A stretch of 64,000 nt of DNA from Aerolutibacter ruishenii. GTDB taxonomy: Bacteria; Pseudomonadota; Gammaproteobacteria; Xanthomonadales; Xanthomonadaceae. The stretch covers positions 186,001 through 250,000 of the forward strand of contig NZ_VLKP01000002.1 of assembly GCF_007830115.1 (NCBI RefSeq). The letters run 5' to 3'. Shown here in pieces: positions 21,304 to 29,677 of this stretch; position 1 is the stretch's first letter, and each line of letters begins with the position of its first letter. Below the pieces are notes generated by a model. That model made no database searches. It had not been told where the DNA came from and was given only the letters and a program-made list of their open reading frames with translations. The position numbers and the translations under genes were made by a program.

Positions 21304-24247
21304 CGGTCGCCGCCGCTGCCGGCGATGCGACCACGGCGGGCAGCGTGACCGCCGCCGGCCGCCCCAGCAGGTAGCCCTGGCCGAACTCGCACCCCAGGGC
21401 CAGCAGGGCCTGGCGCTGCGACTCGGTCTCGATGCCTTCGGCGATGACGTCCATGCCCAGCGCGCCGGCCAGCGCCAACACCGAGGCGACCACCGAGACG
21501 ATGTTCTCCTTGCCCGGCTGGCCAAGTTCGGCGACGAAACTGCGATCGATCTTGAGTACGCGCAGCGGGAACGTGTGCAGGTAACTGAGCGCGGAGTAGC
21601 CGGTACCGAAGTCGTCCAGCGCGGTGCGCACGCCGGCCGACTGCAGCCGCGCCAGGATGTCGCGCACGTGGTCGCTGTTGTCCAGCAGCGAGCCTTCGGT
21701 CACCTCGGTCAGCAACCGCGCGGGCGGCAACCCGGTGCGCGCCAGCACGTCGAGCAGGCGCCGGTCGAAATGCGCGTCGCGGAAGTGGCGCGGCGAGACG
21801 TTGATGGTGAGGTAGGTATCGCCCGGTTGCTGCGCGGCCAGGTGGCAGCTGAGTTCGAACATGCGCCAATCGATGGCGTCGATCGCGCCGCTGTCCTCGG
21901 CCACGGACAGGAAGCTGTCCGGGGCCAGCACGCCGCGGGTGGGGTGGCGCCAACGCAGCAGCGCCTCGTGGCCCACGACCTCGCCGGTGGACAGGCGCAC
22001 GATCGGCTGGAAGAACGGCTCGAAGTGGTCGTTGTGCAGGGCCTCGTGCAGCTCCGCCTCGACCGTGAGCACGTCCGTGGTGCGGTGCTTGAGCGAGTCG
22101 TCGAACAGCGCGTACTGCTTGCGGCCCAGGGCCTTGGCCCGGTACAGCGCCAGGTCGGCGTCGCGCAGCAGTTCGCTTGCATTGTGGTAACCATCGCCGG
22201 CCACCGCGATGCCGATGCTGGCCGACGGCGACAGCGTCTTGCCACCGATCTGCAGCGGCTCGGACAGCAGTTCGAGCAGTCGCTTGGCCACCCGCACCGC
22301 CACCTCGGGCGTGGCGATGTCGACCAGCAGGATCGCGAACTCGTCGCCGGCCAGGCGCGCGACCACGTCCGGTTCGCGCACACAGCGCACCATGCGCCGC
22401 GATACCTGCTGCAGGAACTCATCGCCGCCGCTGTGGCCGAGGCTGTCGTTGATGACCTTGAAGCGGTCCACGTCCAGGTACAGCAGCGCACAGCGCGGCC
22501 CATCCTGCTCGTGCATGTCCTCCAGCGCGCGCTCCAGCCGCTGCTGCAGCACGCCGCGGTTGGGCAGGCCGGTCAGCGCGTCGTGCTGCACCTCGTGTTC
22601 CAGCTGGCGCTGGATGCGTTCGCGCTCGCCGATCTCGCGACGCAGCTCGCGGGTACGCTCCTGCACCCGGTCTTCCAGTTGCGCGTAGGCCTGCTCGCGG
22701 ATCCGGGTGGCCCGGCGACGATTGAGCACGCTGGCAATCTGCGAGGCGACGAACTCCAGCAACTCCTGGTCGGTGGTGCCGTAGCCCACCGCCCCGTCGT
22801 AGCTGCGCACCGCGACCACGCCGCCGATTTCATCGCCAAAGCGCAGTGGCACGCCCAACCACGACACCGGCACCGGGCCAATCAGCGCAAGGTCCAGCTG
22901 CCTGCGGCGGTGCAGGTCGAAGATGTCGCTGGTGGCCAGCAGCTGCGGCTGGCCCTGGCGCATCACGTACTCGGTCAGGCCCTGGCCCGGGATCCGCGGC
23001 TCCGGAACCGCGTCCAGCTCGTCGGCGAAATACGCGAACTGCAGCGTGCGCCGTTCGTCGTCCAGCAGCGCGATGAAGAAGTTGCGCGCCTCGATCAGCT
23101 GCCACACCACCTCGTGGATGCGGTAGTAGAACGCGCGCTCGTCCAGGTCCGCGTTGGCCAGATCGGCGATCTGGAACAAAGCGGCCTGCAGGCGCTCGGC
23201 GCGCTGGCGCTCGACGATCTCCTGCTGCAGGCCACGGTTGGCCTCGGCCAACTCCACGGTGCGCAGGCGCACGTTGTGCTCCAGCGCCTCGGTGCTGCGT
23301 CGCCGGTCCAGTGCGGTCAGCAGGTGGCTGCCCACGAACGCCAGCAGCGCCTGGTCCTCGCCGGTGTACGACATGCCGGGCTCATAGCTCTGCACCACCA
23401 GTGCGCCGCGCACCTGGCCGTCGCCCAGCAGCGGTACGCCCAGCCAGTCGAACGCGTCGGTGCCGATCCGTCGCACCGGTCCCTCCAACTGGCGATGGAT
23501 CTGGTCGGTGGCGCCGCGCAGGGCCATGCCCTTGCGGATCACGTACCAGGTCAGCGAGTGCTCGATCTCATCCAGCGCGAATTGCTCGCCCGGCGCCGGG
23601 GCCGGATCCTTGACGTCGACGAAGTACAGCAGCTGGGCGGCATCGCTGGCCTCGTCGTACAGCACGATGAACAGGTTCTCGGCGTACATCAGCGTGCCGA
23701 CGATGGCATGGATGCCGCGTAGCAGCTCGGGCATGTCACGGCCGGAACCGGCCAGGTCGGAGATGGCGAACAACGCGCGCTGCAACTGCTCGGAGTGCTC
23801 CAGGCGGACCACCGAGTTCTCCAGTTCCATGACCCGGAGCAGGCCCCGCAGGCATTGGTCGATGGCGCCGGGCAGGGCGCCCAGTGCGGCGATCACGGCC
23901 CCGGTGCCCTCGGGGTCTTCGGGGTCCTCCAGTCGAAGGAGCAGCACGGCGCCGCTGTGGGGAAGCGGTATGCCCAGCCACGTCCCGTCGGTGGAGCGCC
24001 TGGGATGCTGGTCCTGCCACGCCTGCCACGCGACGGTTTCCGGCTTGTCGGCGTCGTGGAGACCGCCTGTTCCACTGGCTGCCGGTTTCAACACCACGCG
24101 TGCGTCCGCGACGCCGGGCGTGGCGTGTGCCAGCCGCCGCGCCACGGCAATGCCCTCGCCCAGGTTGCGGACCTCAAGCAGCTCACTGATACGTGAGATA
24201 CCGAGGTCGGCGATTGGCGGCAGCGATGCGGCGTGGTCGGACGGCAT
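21287..24247 (-). CDS. GAF-GAF-GGDEF-EAL c-di-GMP turnover protein
   Basis: A 986-residue cytosolic protein with a degenerate N-terminal sensor, two GAF domains (residues about 170-320 and 360-520), a coiled connector, GGDEF (about 555-715) and EAL (about 725-975). The cyclase site reads ARLAGDEFAILL, an AGDEF variant still found in active enzymes. The EAL domain keeps EALLRWRHP, TINVSPRHF, DDFGTGYSALSYL and VIAEGIET, so phosphodiesterase activity is likely. No membrane segments are seen. GAF domains suggest control by a small ligand. It overlaps convergently with the FAD dehydrogenase gene by 17 bases. Confidence 0.94.
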   Translation of the reverse strand: MPSDHAASLPPIADLGISRISELLEVRNLGEGIAVARRLAHATPGVADARVVLKPAASGTGGLHDADKPETVAWQAWQDQHPRRSTDGTWLGIPLPHSGAVLLLRLEDPEDPEGTGAVIAALGALPGAIDQCLRGLLRVMELENSVVRLEHSEQLQRALFAISDLAGSGRDMPELLRGIHAIVGTLMYAENLFIVLYDEASDAAQLLYFVDVKDPAPAPGEQFALDEIEHSLTWYVIRKGMALRGATDQIHRQLEGPVRRIGTDAFDWLGVPLLGDGQVRGALVVQSYEPGMSYTGEDQALLAFVGSHLLTALDRRRSTEALEHNVRLRTVELAEANRGLQQEIVERQRAERLQAALFQIADLANADLDERAFYYRIHEVVWQLIEARNFFIALLDDERRTLQFAYFADELDAVPEPRIPGQGLTEYVMRQGQPQLLATSDIFDLHRRRQLDLALIGPVPVSWLGVPLRFGDEIGGVVAVRSYDGAVGYGTTDQELLEFVASQIASVLNRRRATRIREQAYAQLEDRVQERTRELRREIGERERIQRQLEHEVQHDALTGLPNRGVLQQRLERALEDMHEQDGPRCALLYLDVDRFKVINDSLGHSGGDEFLQQVSRRMVRCVREPDVVARLAGDEFAILLVDIATPEVAVRVAKRLLELLSEPLQIGGKTLSPSASIGIAVAGDGYHNASELLRDADLALYRAKALGRKQYALFDDSLKHRTTDVLTVEAELHEALHNDHFEPFFQPIVRLSTGEVVGHEALLRWRHPTRGVLAPDSFLSVAEDSGAIDAIDWRMFELSCHLAAQQPGDTYLTINVSPRHFRDAHFDRRLLDVLARTGLPPARLLTEVTEGSLLDNSDHVRDILARLQSAGVRTALDDFGTGYSALSYLHTFPLRVLKIDRSFVAELGQPGKENIVSVVASVLALAGALGMDVIAEGIETESQRQALLALGCEFGQGYLLGRPAAVTLPAVVASPAAAATVSAAP

Positions 24248-24483
24248 GGTCGGATCGGTGGGTCAGGAGGGCGGGGAGTACCCCGTATCTGAATCCTAAC
24301 GGCGGCTTTCCATGAAACTTCAGCACGGGATGTGAGCCAATTTCTCGCCCACGGCCGCCCGGTGGCGCGGGACATCCTCGGCTGACGGCAAGGCACGGCG
24401 TCCGCCTAACGTCGATGGCCTTCGGTGCCGCTGCCTGGATCACAATGGCCGCCACGCCCATCCGCCATCCAAGGAGGCCCACG

Positions 24484-25488
24484 ATGCGCCGCTGGCTTCG
24501 CTCACTGCTTCCGGTCCTGTGCTGCGCACCGTTGCTCGCGCTGGCCGCCGAGCCTGCCTTCGGCCCCAACCTGGAAGGCTTCGATTACCCCTATCCGGTT
24601 GGCAGCTTCGCGTTCGTCTCGCAGGGCAAGCCCGTGAAGATGGATTACATGGACGTCAGGCCCGCCGCCCGGGCCAATGGCCGCACGGTGGTGCTGCTGC
24701 ACGGCAAGAACTTCTGCGGCGCGACCTGGGAGGGCAGCATCAAGGCGCTGACCAAGGCCGGTTACCGCGTCGTGGCACCGGACCAGATCGGCTTCTGCCG
24801 CTCGACCAAGCCCGACGGTTACCAGTACAGCTTCCACCAACTCGCGCACAACACCGCCGCGCTGCTCGACCACCTGGGCGTGGACAAGCACGTGGTGCTG
24901 GGCCATTCGATGGGCGGCATGCTGGCCACGCGCTACGCACTGCTGTACCCGCAGCGGGTCGAGAAGCTGGTGCTGGTGAACCCGATCGGGCTGGAGGACT
25001 GGCTGGCCAAGGGCGTGCCCTACACCCCCGCGGATGCCTGGTACCAGGGCCAGCTCAAGACCACCCGCGACGGGATCAAACAGTACCAGCTCACCACGTA
25101 CTACAACGGCGAATGGCGGCCGGAGTTCGACCGCTGGGTGGACATGTCAGCGGGCATGTTCAACGGGCCGGGGAAGGAAACCGTCGCTTGGCACGCGGCC
25201 CTGACCTTCGACATGATCATGACGCAGCCGGTGTACCACGAGTTCCCGCGCCTGCAGGTGCCGACGGTGCTGATCATAGGCGAGCACGACAACACCGCCA
25301 TCGGCAAACACCTGCTGCCGAAGGCGCAGCAGTCGACGGTGGGCGACTACCGCGCGATGGCGCGCGACGTGGCGGCGAAGATTCCGGGTGCGGTGCTGCA
25401 CCTGTACCCGGATCTTGCGCATTCGCCGCAGATACAGGACCCGGGGCGGTTTCATGCGGATTTGTTGAGGTTGCTGGGAGAGCGGTGA
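24484..25488 (+). CDS. Exported alpha/beta hydrolase
   Basis: A 334-residue hydrolase. The ATG at 24484 follows AAGGAGG at ideal distance and begins a signal peptide (RSLLPVLCCAPLLALAA). The fold has the oxyanion loop LLHGKNFCGATW, the nucleophile elbow GHSMGG (S142), a late aspartate in IIGEHDNTAIG and a histidine in DLAHSP, a complete catalytic triad. The substrate is unknown. The lower-GC island begins just after it. Confidence 0.9.
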   Translation: MRRWLRSLLPVLCCAPLLALAAEPAFGPNLEGFDYPYPVGSFAFVSQGKPVKMDYMDVRPAARANGRTVVLLHGKNFCGATWEGSIKALTKAGYRVVAPDQIGFCRSTKPDGYQYSFHQLAHNTAALLDHLGVDKHVVLGHSMGGMLATRYALLYPQRVEKLVLVNPIGLEDWLAKGVPYTPADAWYQGQLKTTRDGIKQYQLTTYYNGEWRPEFDRWVDMSAGMFNGPGKETVAWHAALTFDMIMTQPVYHEFPRLQVPTVLIIGEHDNTAIGKHLLPKAQQSTVGDYRAMARDVAAKIPGAVLHLYPDLAHSPQIQDPGRFHADLLRLLGER

Positions 25489-25772
25489 GTGCAGATGTGT
25501 ACTGACCCAGTACCGTCGATGGCGATGAGGTGGAATATCGCTGGCTGACGTAGTCAACGTGCCCGAATGATGTCCATGGCAACTGCCGACCCGAAGCGGA
25601 CATCGGCAACGACTGGGTCACTCGCAGGAAATTGGCCCTGACATACTGAGTTCCAGAGGGGCGCTCGAACACATGTGGCACATACAAAGCTATAGTCTCA
25701 ACCCGTGAGGCTGGAGGCGCTTAAATTCCACGCCAAATTCTATGCCATTGACACAGAAAGAAATTTGCCTCA
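25489..25772. other. Spacer before the methyltransferase island
   Basis: Base composition falls abruptly compared with the hydrolase gene upstream. No ORF is convincing. The 17-mer CCGACCCGAAGCGGACA at 25586-25602 recurs at 63574-63590 in the other low-GC region. No tRNA, integrase or clear direct repeat marks an insertion boundary. Confidence 0.5.
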
Positions 25773-28670
25773 GTGCCTTCCGCCCTTGCCAAAGCCCTTC
25801 AATCGTACGGCGCGCAGCCGGATCAGCTAGTCGAGCTCGCGGATAGCTCGCCTCGGGCGTTGCGCTACGCCGACCTAAAAAATGGGGATGAGGCCTGGTC
25901 GCCGCCAGTCGTAGCGGAGCATGAGCATGTCCCCCGGGTGTTCATCTTTGACGGTCGAAGCAAGTCCGGCGAAGTCTCCCAATCCATCGTTGACCAGTGG
26001 TGCCGGCGGATTCTGCTGCGTGGGGATCCCGCGTGGACTGCGATCCTCCGGCCCGGCCGGCTGGATGTGCTCTCGTTCGAGATCCATGGCACGGACGTAG
26101 CCACTTCAACAGAGTCGATCGCGCCGGATTCGGGCGGGCTTACGCGGTTCATCCACGACGTGCGCAGTGGCGCCGCCGACCTGCCGCGGCGTACGTACCT
26201 CAAGGATCTGCTCTCGGAGTCGATGCGGCAGGCCGTTGATCTGGGCGTATCGCCCATCGATGCCGTGTCGCTCGTCGGTTGGGGTCTGTTCTGGCGCTTT
26301 CTTGTGGACCGCGACTTGCTCGTGGGAAAAACGCCGGATGCCATCGCCGATGGCGCCAATTCATGGACAGATTGCCTCAACACAAAGGGTCGTGCCCTAA
26401 AGACGCTGAAATGGCTGGAGGGCACCTTCAATGGTGGCTTGCTGCCGTTCGAGACGTCGCCCAAGGACTACGCGCCAGAAGTGTTCTCGCAGGTGCTCGG
26501 GAACATTGCGGCCGGCGCTACGCCACAAGGCCAACTGCGCCTGCCTACCGATTGGGACGAAATCAACTTCTCCCATGTTCCGGTGGGCCTGCTCAGCGAA
26601 GTCTACGAGGCGTTCGCAACGGCGCTCGATGCTCCCAACGCAAAGAAGGCCAGCATCCACTACACGCCACAGCACATCGCCGAGTTCGTGGTCGGCGAAG
26701 CGCTCAGCGCCATCCGGGACGTTGATCGTCCCCGTGTACTAGATCCGGCAGTTGGGGCGGGTGTTTTCCTGATCTCCACGTTCCGTCATCTCGTACAGCG
26801 CGAATGGGAGAGAACAGGGACGCGGCCAAAGCGGCGGCAGATTCGGCGCATCCTCTCGAATCAGCTTTCGGCATTCGATGTGGACAAGCGTGCGTTGCGT
26901 CTGACGCAGCTCGGGCTCTACCTCACTGCCCTGGAACTCGATCCGAGTCCGACGCCTGTCGAAGACCTAAAGTTCGATGACCTCGAATCGGTGCTGCGGT
27001 TGCGCCATGAGATCGACGGGAGCCTTGCAGGTGTAGCGAAGGAAGATGCCGGCCAGTTCGATCTGGTCGTAGGTAATCCGCCATGGACCGGGCACGATAA
27101 CACCGCAAAGCGACGCTGGGTTGCCAATACAGACAAGACGTTCCTAGAGCGGCTCGGTTCGGAATCGAATTCGTTCGATTTGCCAGACGCCAATCCCGAC
27201 CTGGCGTTCTTGTGGCGCGCTGGCGAATGGGCGAAGCCCAAGGGGCAGATCGCGCTTGTTATTCATGCGCGCTGGTTGTTCGGGTTGTCGGAACGATTGC
27301 TTAAGGCGCGTAGCCGGATTTTCACTGCGTTCAACGTGACGGGTGTCTTGAATGGTGCCGCGCTTCGCCAGACAAGGGTGTGGCCAAACGTTACAGCTCC
27401 CTTTTGCCTTGTCTTTGCGCGGAATGAGGTTGCGCCAGGGGACGGCGCGTTCCAGTTTGTCAGCCCGTTCGTGGAAGCTGATGACACGAAGGAGCAAACG
27501 GTTCTCCGGGTTGATTGGGCCGATGCGCAGGCCGTTCCTCATGAGGAAGTTAGATCCACGCCGTGGATACTCAAGGCTCGCTTCCGAGGTGATCCTCTGG
27601 CGCGCCGCGCATTCGAGACGTTGCGTGCGGTCGGCGTTCCGCTCGGAAATTACCTGGACGGTCTAAAGCCGGGCCTGCGCTTCAGGAATGGCTATCAGGT
27701 TGGTGGCGAGGCCGGCACACAGCAATCCGCAAGGCAGATGCACGGAATGCCGGATCTGAAGAACACAGATGCCGATGAATTCCTCGTCACTACGTCGGAA
27801 CTCCCCAAGTTCAAGAGAAAGACGCTTCTGTTCCCGCGTAACCAGGCGATCTATAAATCGCCTTTGCTGCTCGTGCGGCAGACGATTCCGGCAGACCCGC
27901 TCCGACCGCGTGCGCTCCGCGCCGAATCACCAGTCGCATTTCACGAGTCGTTCCATGGAATCTCGTTCTCTGGAGTTGCCCGCGGAGCGGACCATGCAAG
28001 ATTGCTGCAAACATTTCTGCAATCGCAGATAAGTCCATTCGTGTCCTTGCTTATGGATGCGAGGTTCGGTGTCGAGCGCGATACGATCTACCAAGAAAGT
28101 CTCGATGCCATCCCAGTGGTCCCGCTTGACCGGCTTTCGGATGGCCAATTGGCTCAGATGCGGCAGATTTCAAAGGAGATGGAGGGCGGGCTCGGCGATG
28201 CGCAATTCGAGAGGCTGAACACATTCGTGTTCGACCTTTATGGGCTTGGAAATCTAGAGCGCCAGGCTATCGAGGACACGCTTCAAACGCGGGGGCCAAC
28301 ATCCGCGTCGGTCGGGCGGGCAGTGACTCCACCTGACAAAACAGAACGTGCGGTGTTCATCACGGCATTGAAGGATTCACTTGATGACGTGCTTCAGGCA
28401 TCGGGTCTCCAAACGACGATAGAAGAAGTGTCGGTCGGTAATATCCCGTGGCGAGTACTTTCCATCGCCACTCGCTCCGCTCCGAGAATGTCTTTGCCAG
28501 TGGACGCGCTACTCAAGGAGGCCGACGAGTCCGGCACAAGTCTGGTGGTGGTTCCCGTGAGCAAGTCGCATGTTTTCGTAGGCCTGCCAGACCGCTATCG
28601 GTATTGGACACGAACACAAGCGGTGCTCCTCGCACACGATCTCCTCGGAGGGTCGCTTGGCGATGGCTAA
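25773..28670 (+). CDS. N6-adenine DNA methyltransferase, Eco57I/type IIG-like
   Basis: A 965-residue protein predicted to methylate adenine in a specific DNA sequence. It has SAM motif I at residues 323-330 (LDPAVGAG) and catalytic motif IV NPPW at 435-438. Together they identify the gamma-class N6-adenine family, related to Eco57I, BREX PglX and type I HsdM. The N-terminal 280 residues are of unknown role, with no ExK nuclease motif that I can see. Residues about 590-880 probably form the target-recognition region. The only in-frame start is the GTG at 25773, with a weak ribosome-binding site. GC is visibly lower than in flanking genes, which suggests horizontal acquisition. The next gene overlaps its end by eight bases. 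Confidence 0.85.
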   Translation: MPSALAKALQSYGAQPDQLVELADSSPRALRYADLKNGDEAWSPPVVAEHEHVPRVFIFDGRSKSGEVSQSIVDQWCRRILLRGDPAWTAILRPGRLDVLSFEIHGTDVATSTESIAPDSGGLTRFIHDVRSGAADLPRRTYLKDLLSESMRQAVDLGVSPIDAVSLVGWGLFWRFLVDRDLLVGKTPDAIADGANSWTDCLNTKGRALKTLKWLEGTFNGGLLPFETSPKDYAPEVFSQVLGNIAAGATPQGQLRLPTDWDEINFSHVPVGLLSEVYEAFATALDAPNAKKASIHYTPQHIAEFVVGEALSAIRDVDRPRVLDPAVGAGVFLISTFRHLVQREWERTGTRPKRRQIRRILSNQLSAFDVDKRALRLTQLGLYLTALELDPSPTPVEDLKFDDLESVLRLRHEIDGSLAGVAKEDAGQFDLVVGNPPWTGHDNTAKRRWVANTDKTFLERLGSESNSFDLPDANPDLAFLWRAGEWAKPKGQIALVIHARWLFGLSERLLKARSRIFTAFNVTGVLNGAALRQTRVWPNVTAPFCLVFARNEVAPGDGAFQFVSPFVEADDTKEQTVLRVDWADAQAVPHEEVRSTPWILKARFRGDPLARRAFETLRAVGVPLGNYLDGLKPGLRFRNGYQVGGEAGTQQSARQMHGMPDLKNTDADEFLVTTSELPKFKRKTLLFPRNQAIYKSPLLLVRQTIPADPLRPRALRAESPVAFHESFHGISFSGVARGADHARLLQTFLQSQISPFVSLLMDARFGVERDTIYQESLDAIPVVPLDRLSDGQLAQMRQISKEMEGGLGDAQFERLNTFVFDLYGLGNLERQAIEDTLQTRGPTSASVGRAVTPPDKTERAVFITALKDSLDDVLQASGLQTTIEEVSVGNIPWRVLSIATRSAPRMSLPVDALLKEADESGTSLVVVPVSKSHVFVGLPDRYRYWTRTQAVLLAHDLLGGSLGDG

Positions 28671-29349
28671 ACGACCCTCCCTTGCGGATCCGCCTGCACA
28701 ACTTGCGGCAGAACCGGATCTTTCATCCGCCCATAAGCGAGCAATTGAAGGAGCGCTGCGATGGGCTTGGCAACAACTTGTTTCGGCAAATGACGTCGTA
28801 TTGAATGACGGTTCCGAGGAGGCCATCACGGCGGCGCTCGAAACCCAACTCGGTCGAATGGAGCACGGGCGCCGTGTTGCACCTGGGCTCAAGGACTTCG
28901 ACCACCCTGTTCGTGGCGCAAAGCAGTGCACGTCGGACGGGCGTATCGAGAAGCAACCCGATCTTACATTCAGGCCACCGACTTCCCGCTATCAACGGGT
29001 CACGAATACCGCCTGCTGGGGCTGTTTCGTCGAATGCAAGCTCATCGAAGATGGCCATGCCTCCCGCACGGTCGAGTCCTATAGCGACAAAGGCATTCGG
29101 CGATTCGCCATAGGTGAGTATGCGGCACGGATGCCATCCGCCATGATGATCGCGTTTGTACGCGGCAATAAGCAGCCGGCTGAGAGCCTTGAACCATTGC
29201 TCCCGCTGCATGGTGCAACAACCATCGCGCGTGGGAAGTCCGCGGACACCTGCTCCACACAACATCCTCGCATAGCGCTCTTTCCATCATGCGCTGACGT
29301 GAATCTCATACACCTTTGGTTGCTGGTTCCGACTAAGCTAGCAGCCTGA
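28663..29349 (+). CDS. PD-(D/E)XK-like protein, candidate restriction nuclease
   Basis: A 228-residue cytosolic protein of no family I recognise with certainty. It has a plausible PD-(D/E)XK core: D100 in QPDLTFRP and E124-x-K126 in FVECKLIE, followed by a helix with SYSDKGIRRFAIGEYAARMP and the strand MMIAFVRG. The spacing fits restriction endonuclease folds, where these residues bind the catalytic metal. The ATG at 28663 overlaps the methyltransferase stop, and GGAGGG lies upstream inside that gene, which points to coupled translation. Context and motif suggest the nuclease half of a restriction-modification pair. Nuclease activity is inference, not proven by similarity. Confidence 0.7.
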   Translation: MAKRPSLADPPAQLAAEPDLSSAHKRAIEGALRWAWQQLVSANDVVLNDGSEEAITAALETQLGRMEHGRRVAPGLKDFDHPVRGAKQCTSDGRIEKQPDLTFRPPTSRYQRVTNTACWGCFVECKLIEDGHASRTVESYSDKGIRRFAIGEYAARMPSAMMIAFVRGNKQPAESLEPLLPLHGATTIARGKSADTCSTQHPRIALFPSCADVNLIHLWLLVPTKLAA

Positions 29350-29486
29350 AAGCCACTGTCCTCGTACGCAACGAAAGCAGTGGCCGGGGGATGCTGAGGC
29401 GAAAGTACGGTCAGAGTCGAGTTTTTCTTTTTCTTGGTCCTACGACCGCTCTTGGCCGTAGGCGGACCTAACGCGGGAATCGACGA

Positions 29487-29514
29487 ACAAAAAAAGCCCC
29501 ATCAAAGACGGGGC
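29487..29514 (-). terminator. Intrinsic terminator for iorAB
   Basis: Read on the minus strand, GCCCCGTC-TTT-GATGGGGC forms an 8-bp stem with one G-U pair, followed by seven T residues. The G-U pair exists only on the minus strand, and the T-run also fits that direction. It lies 164 bases past the iorAB stop, beyond the structured repeat. Confidence 0.85.
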
Positions 29515-29545
29515 TTCTGCCTTTCAACCTCACCACCTGTCATCA

Positions 29546-29665
29546 GGTGGGAGGGTGTGGGCGCTGTGTCGCGCAAGAGCCGGCCATGGATGGCCGGCGG
29601 CCCGACTCCGCGCAGGACTGCGCGGACGGAGGGTCGGCGCGACACAGCGCCCGCGCCCTCCCACC
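29546..29665 (+). repeat. Structured dispersed repeat, copy B
   Basis: Arms at 29546-29574 and 29637-29665 pair over 29 nt with two exceptions, both G-U on the plus strand. The core (29575-29636) differs from the 4.1 kb copy at only about four of 62 positions, and two of those changes are compensatory within one hairpin (stem GCCGGCC/GGCCGGC here, GCGGGCC/GGCCCGC there). The arms share no sequence with copy A. The element ends 12 bases before the iorAB stop codon. Confidence 0.82.
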
Positions 29666-29677
29666 GTGCGACACCCC

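Larger units (their letters stand above)
29350..29677. other. Convergent spacer with terminator and structured repeat
   Basis: Between the 3' ends of the nuclease-like gene (plus) and iorAB (minus) lie a 7-bp hairpin (GCCACTG/CAGTGGC near 29352-29384), a T-rich run near 29420-29434, a hairpin CCTACG/CGTAGG near 29439-29462, a minus-strand terminator (29487-29514) and structured repeat copy B (29546-29665). No gene with a start codon and ribosome-binding site is seen. Confidence 0.6.

Noticed and set aside
25748-25753. TTGACA as a -35 element for the methyltransferase gene
   Set aside because: A matching -10 would fall inside the coding sequence, and no alternative downstream start is supported.
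29300-29487. Minus-strand lysine-rich reading (AKSGRRTKKKKN) near the iorAB terminator
   Set aside because: No start codon or ribosome-binding site in frame, and it runs into the antisense of the nuclease-like gene.
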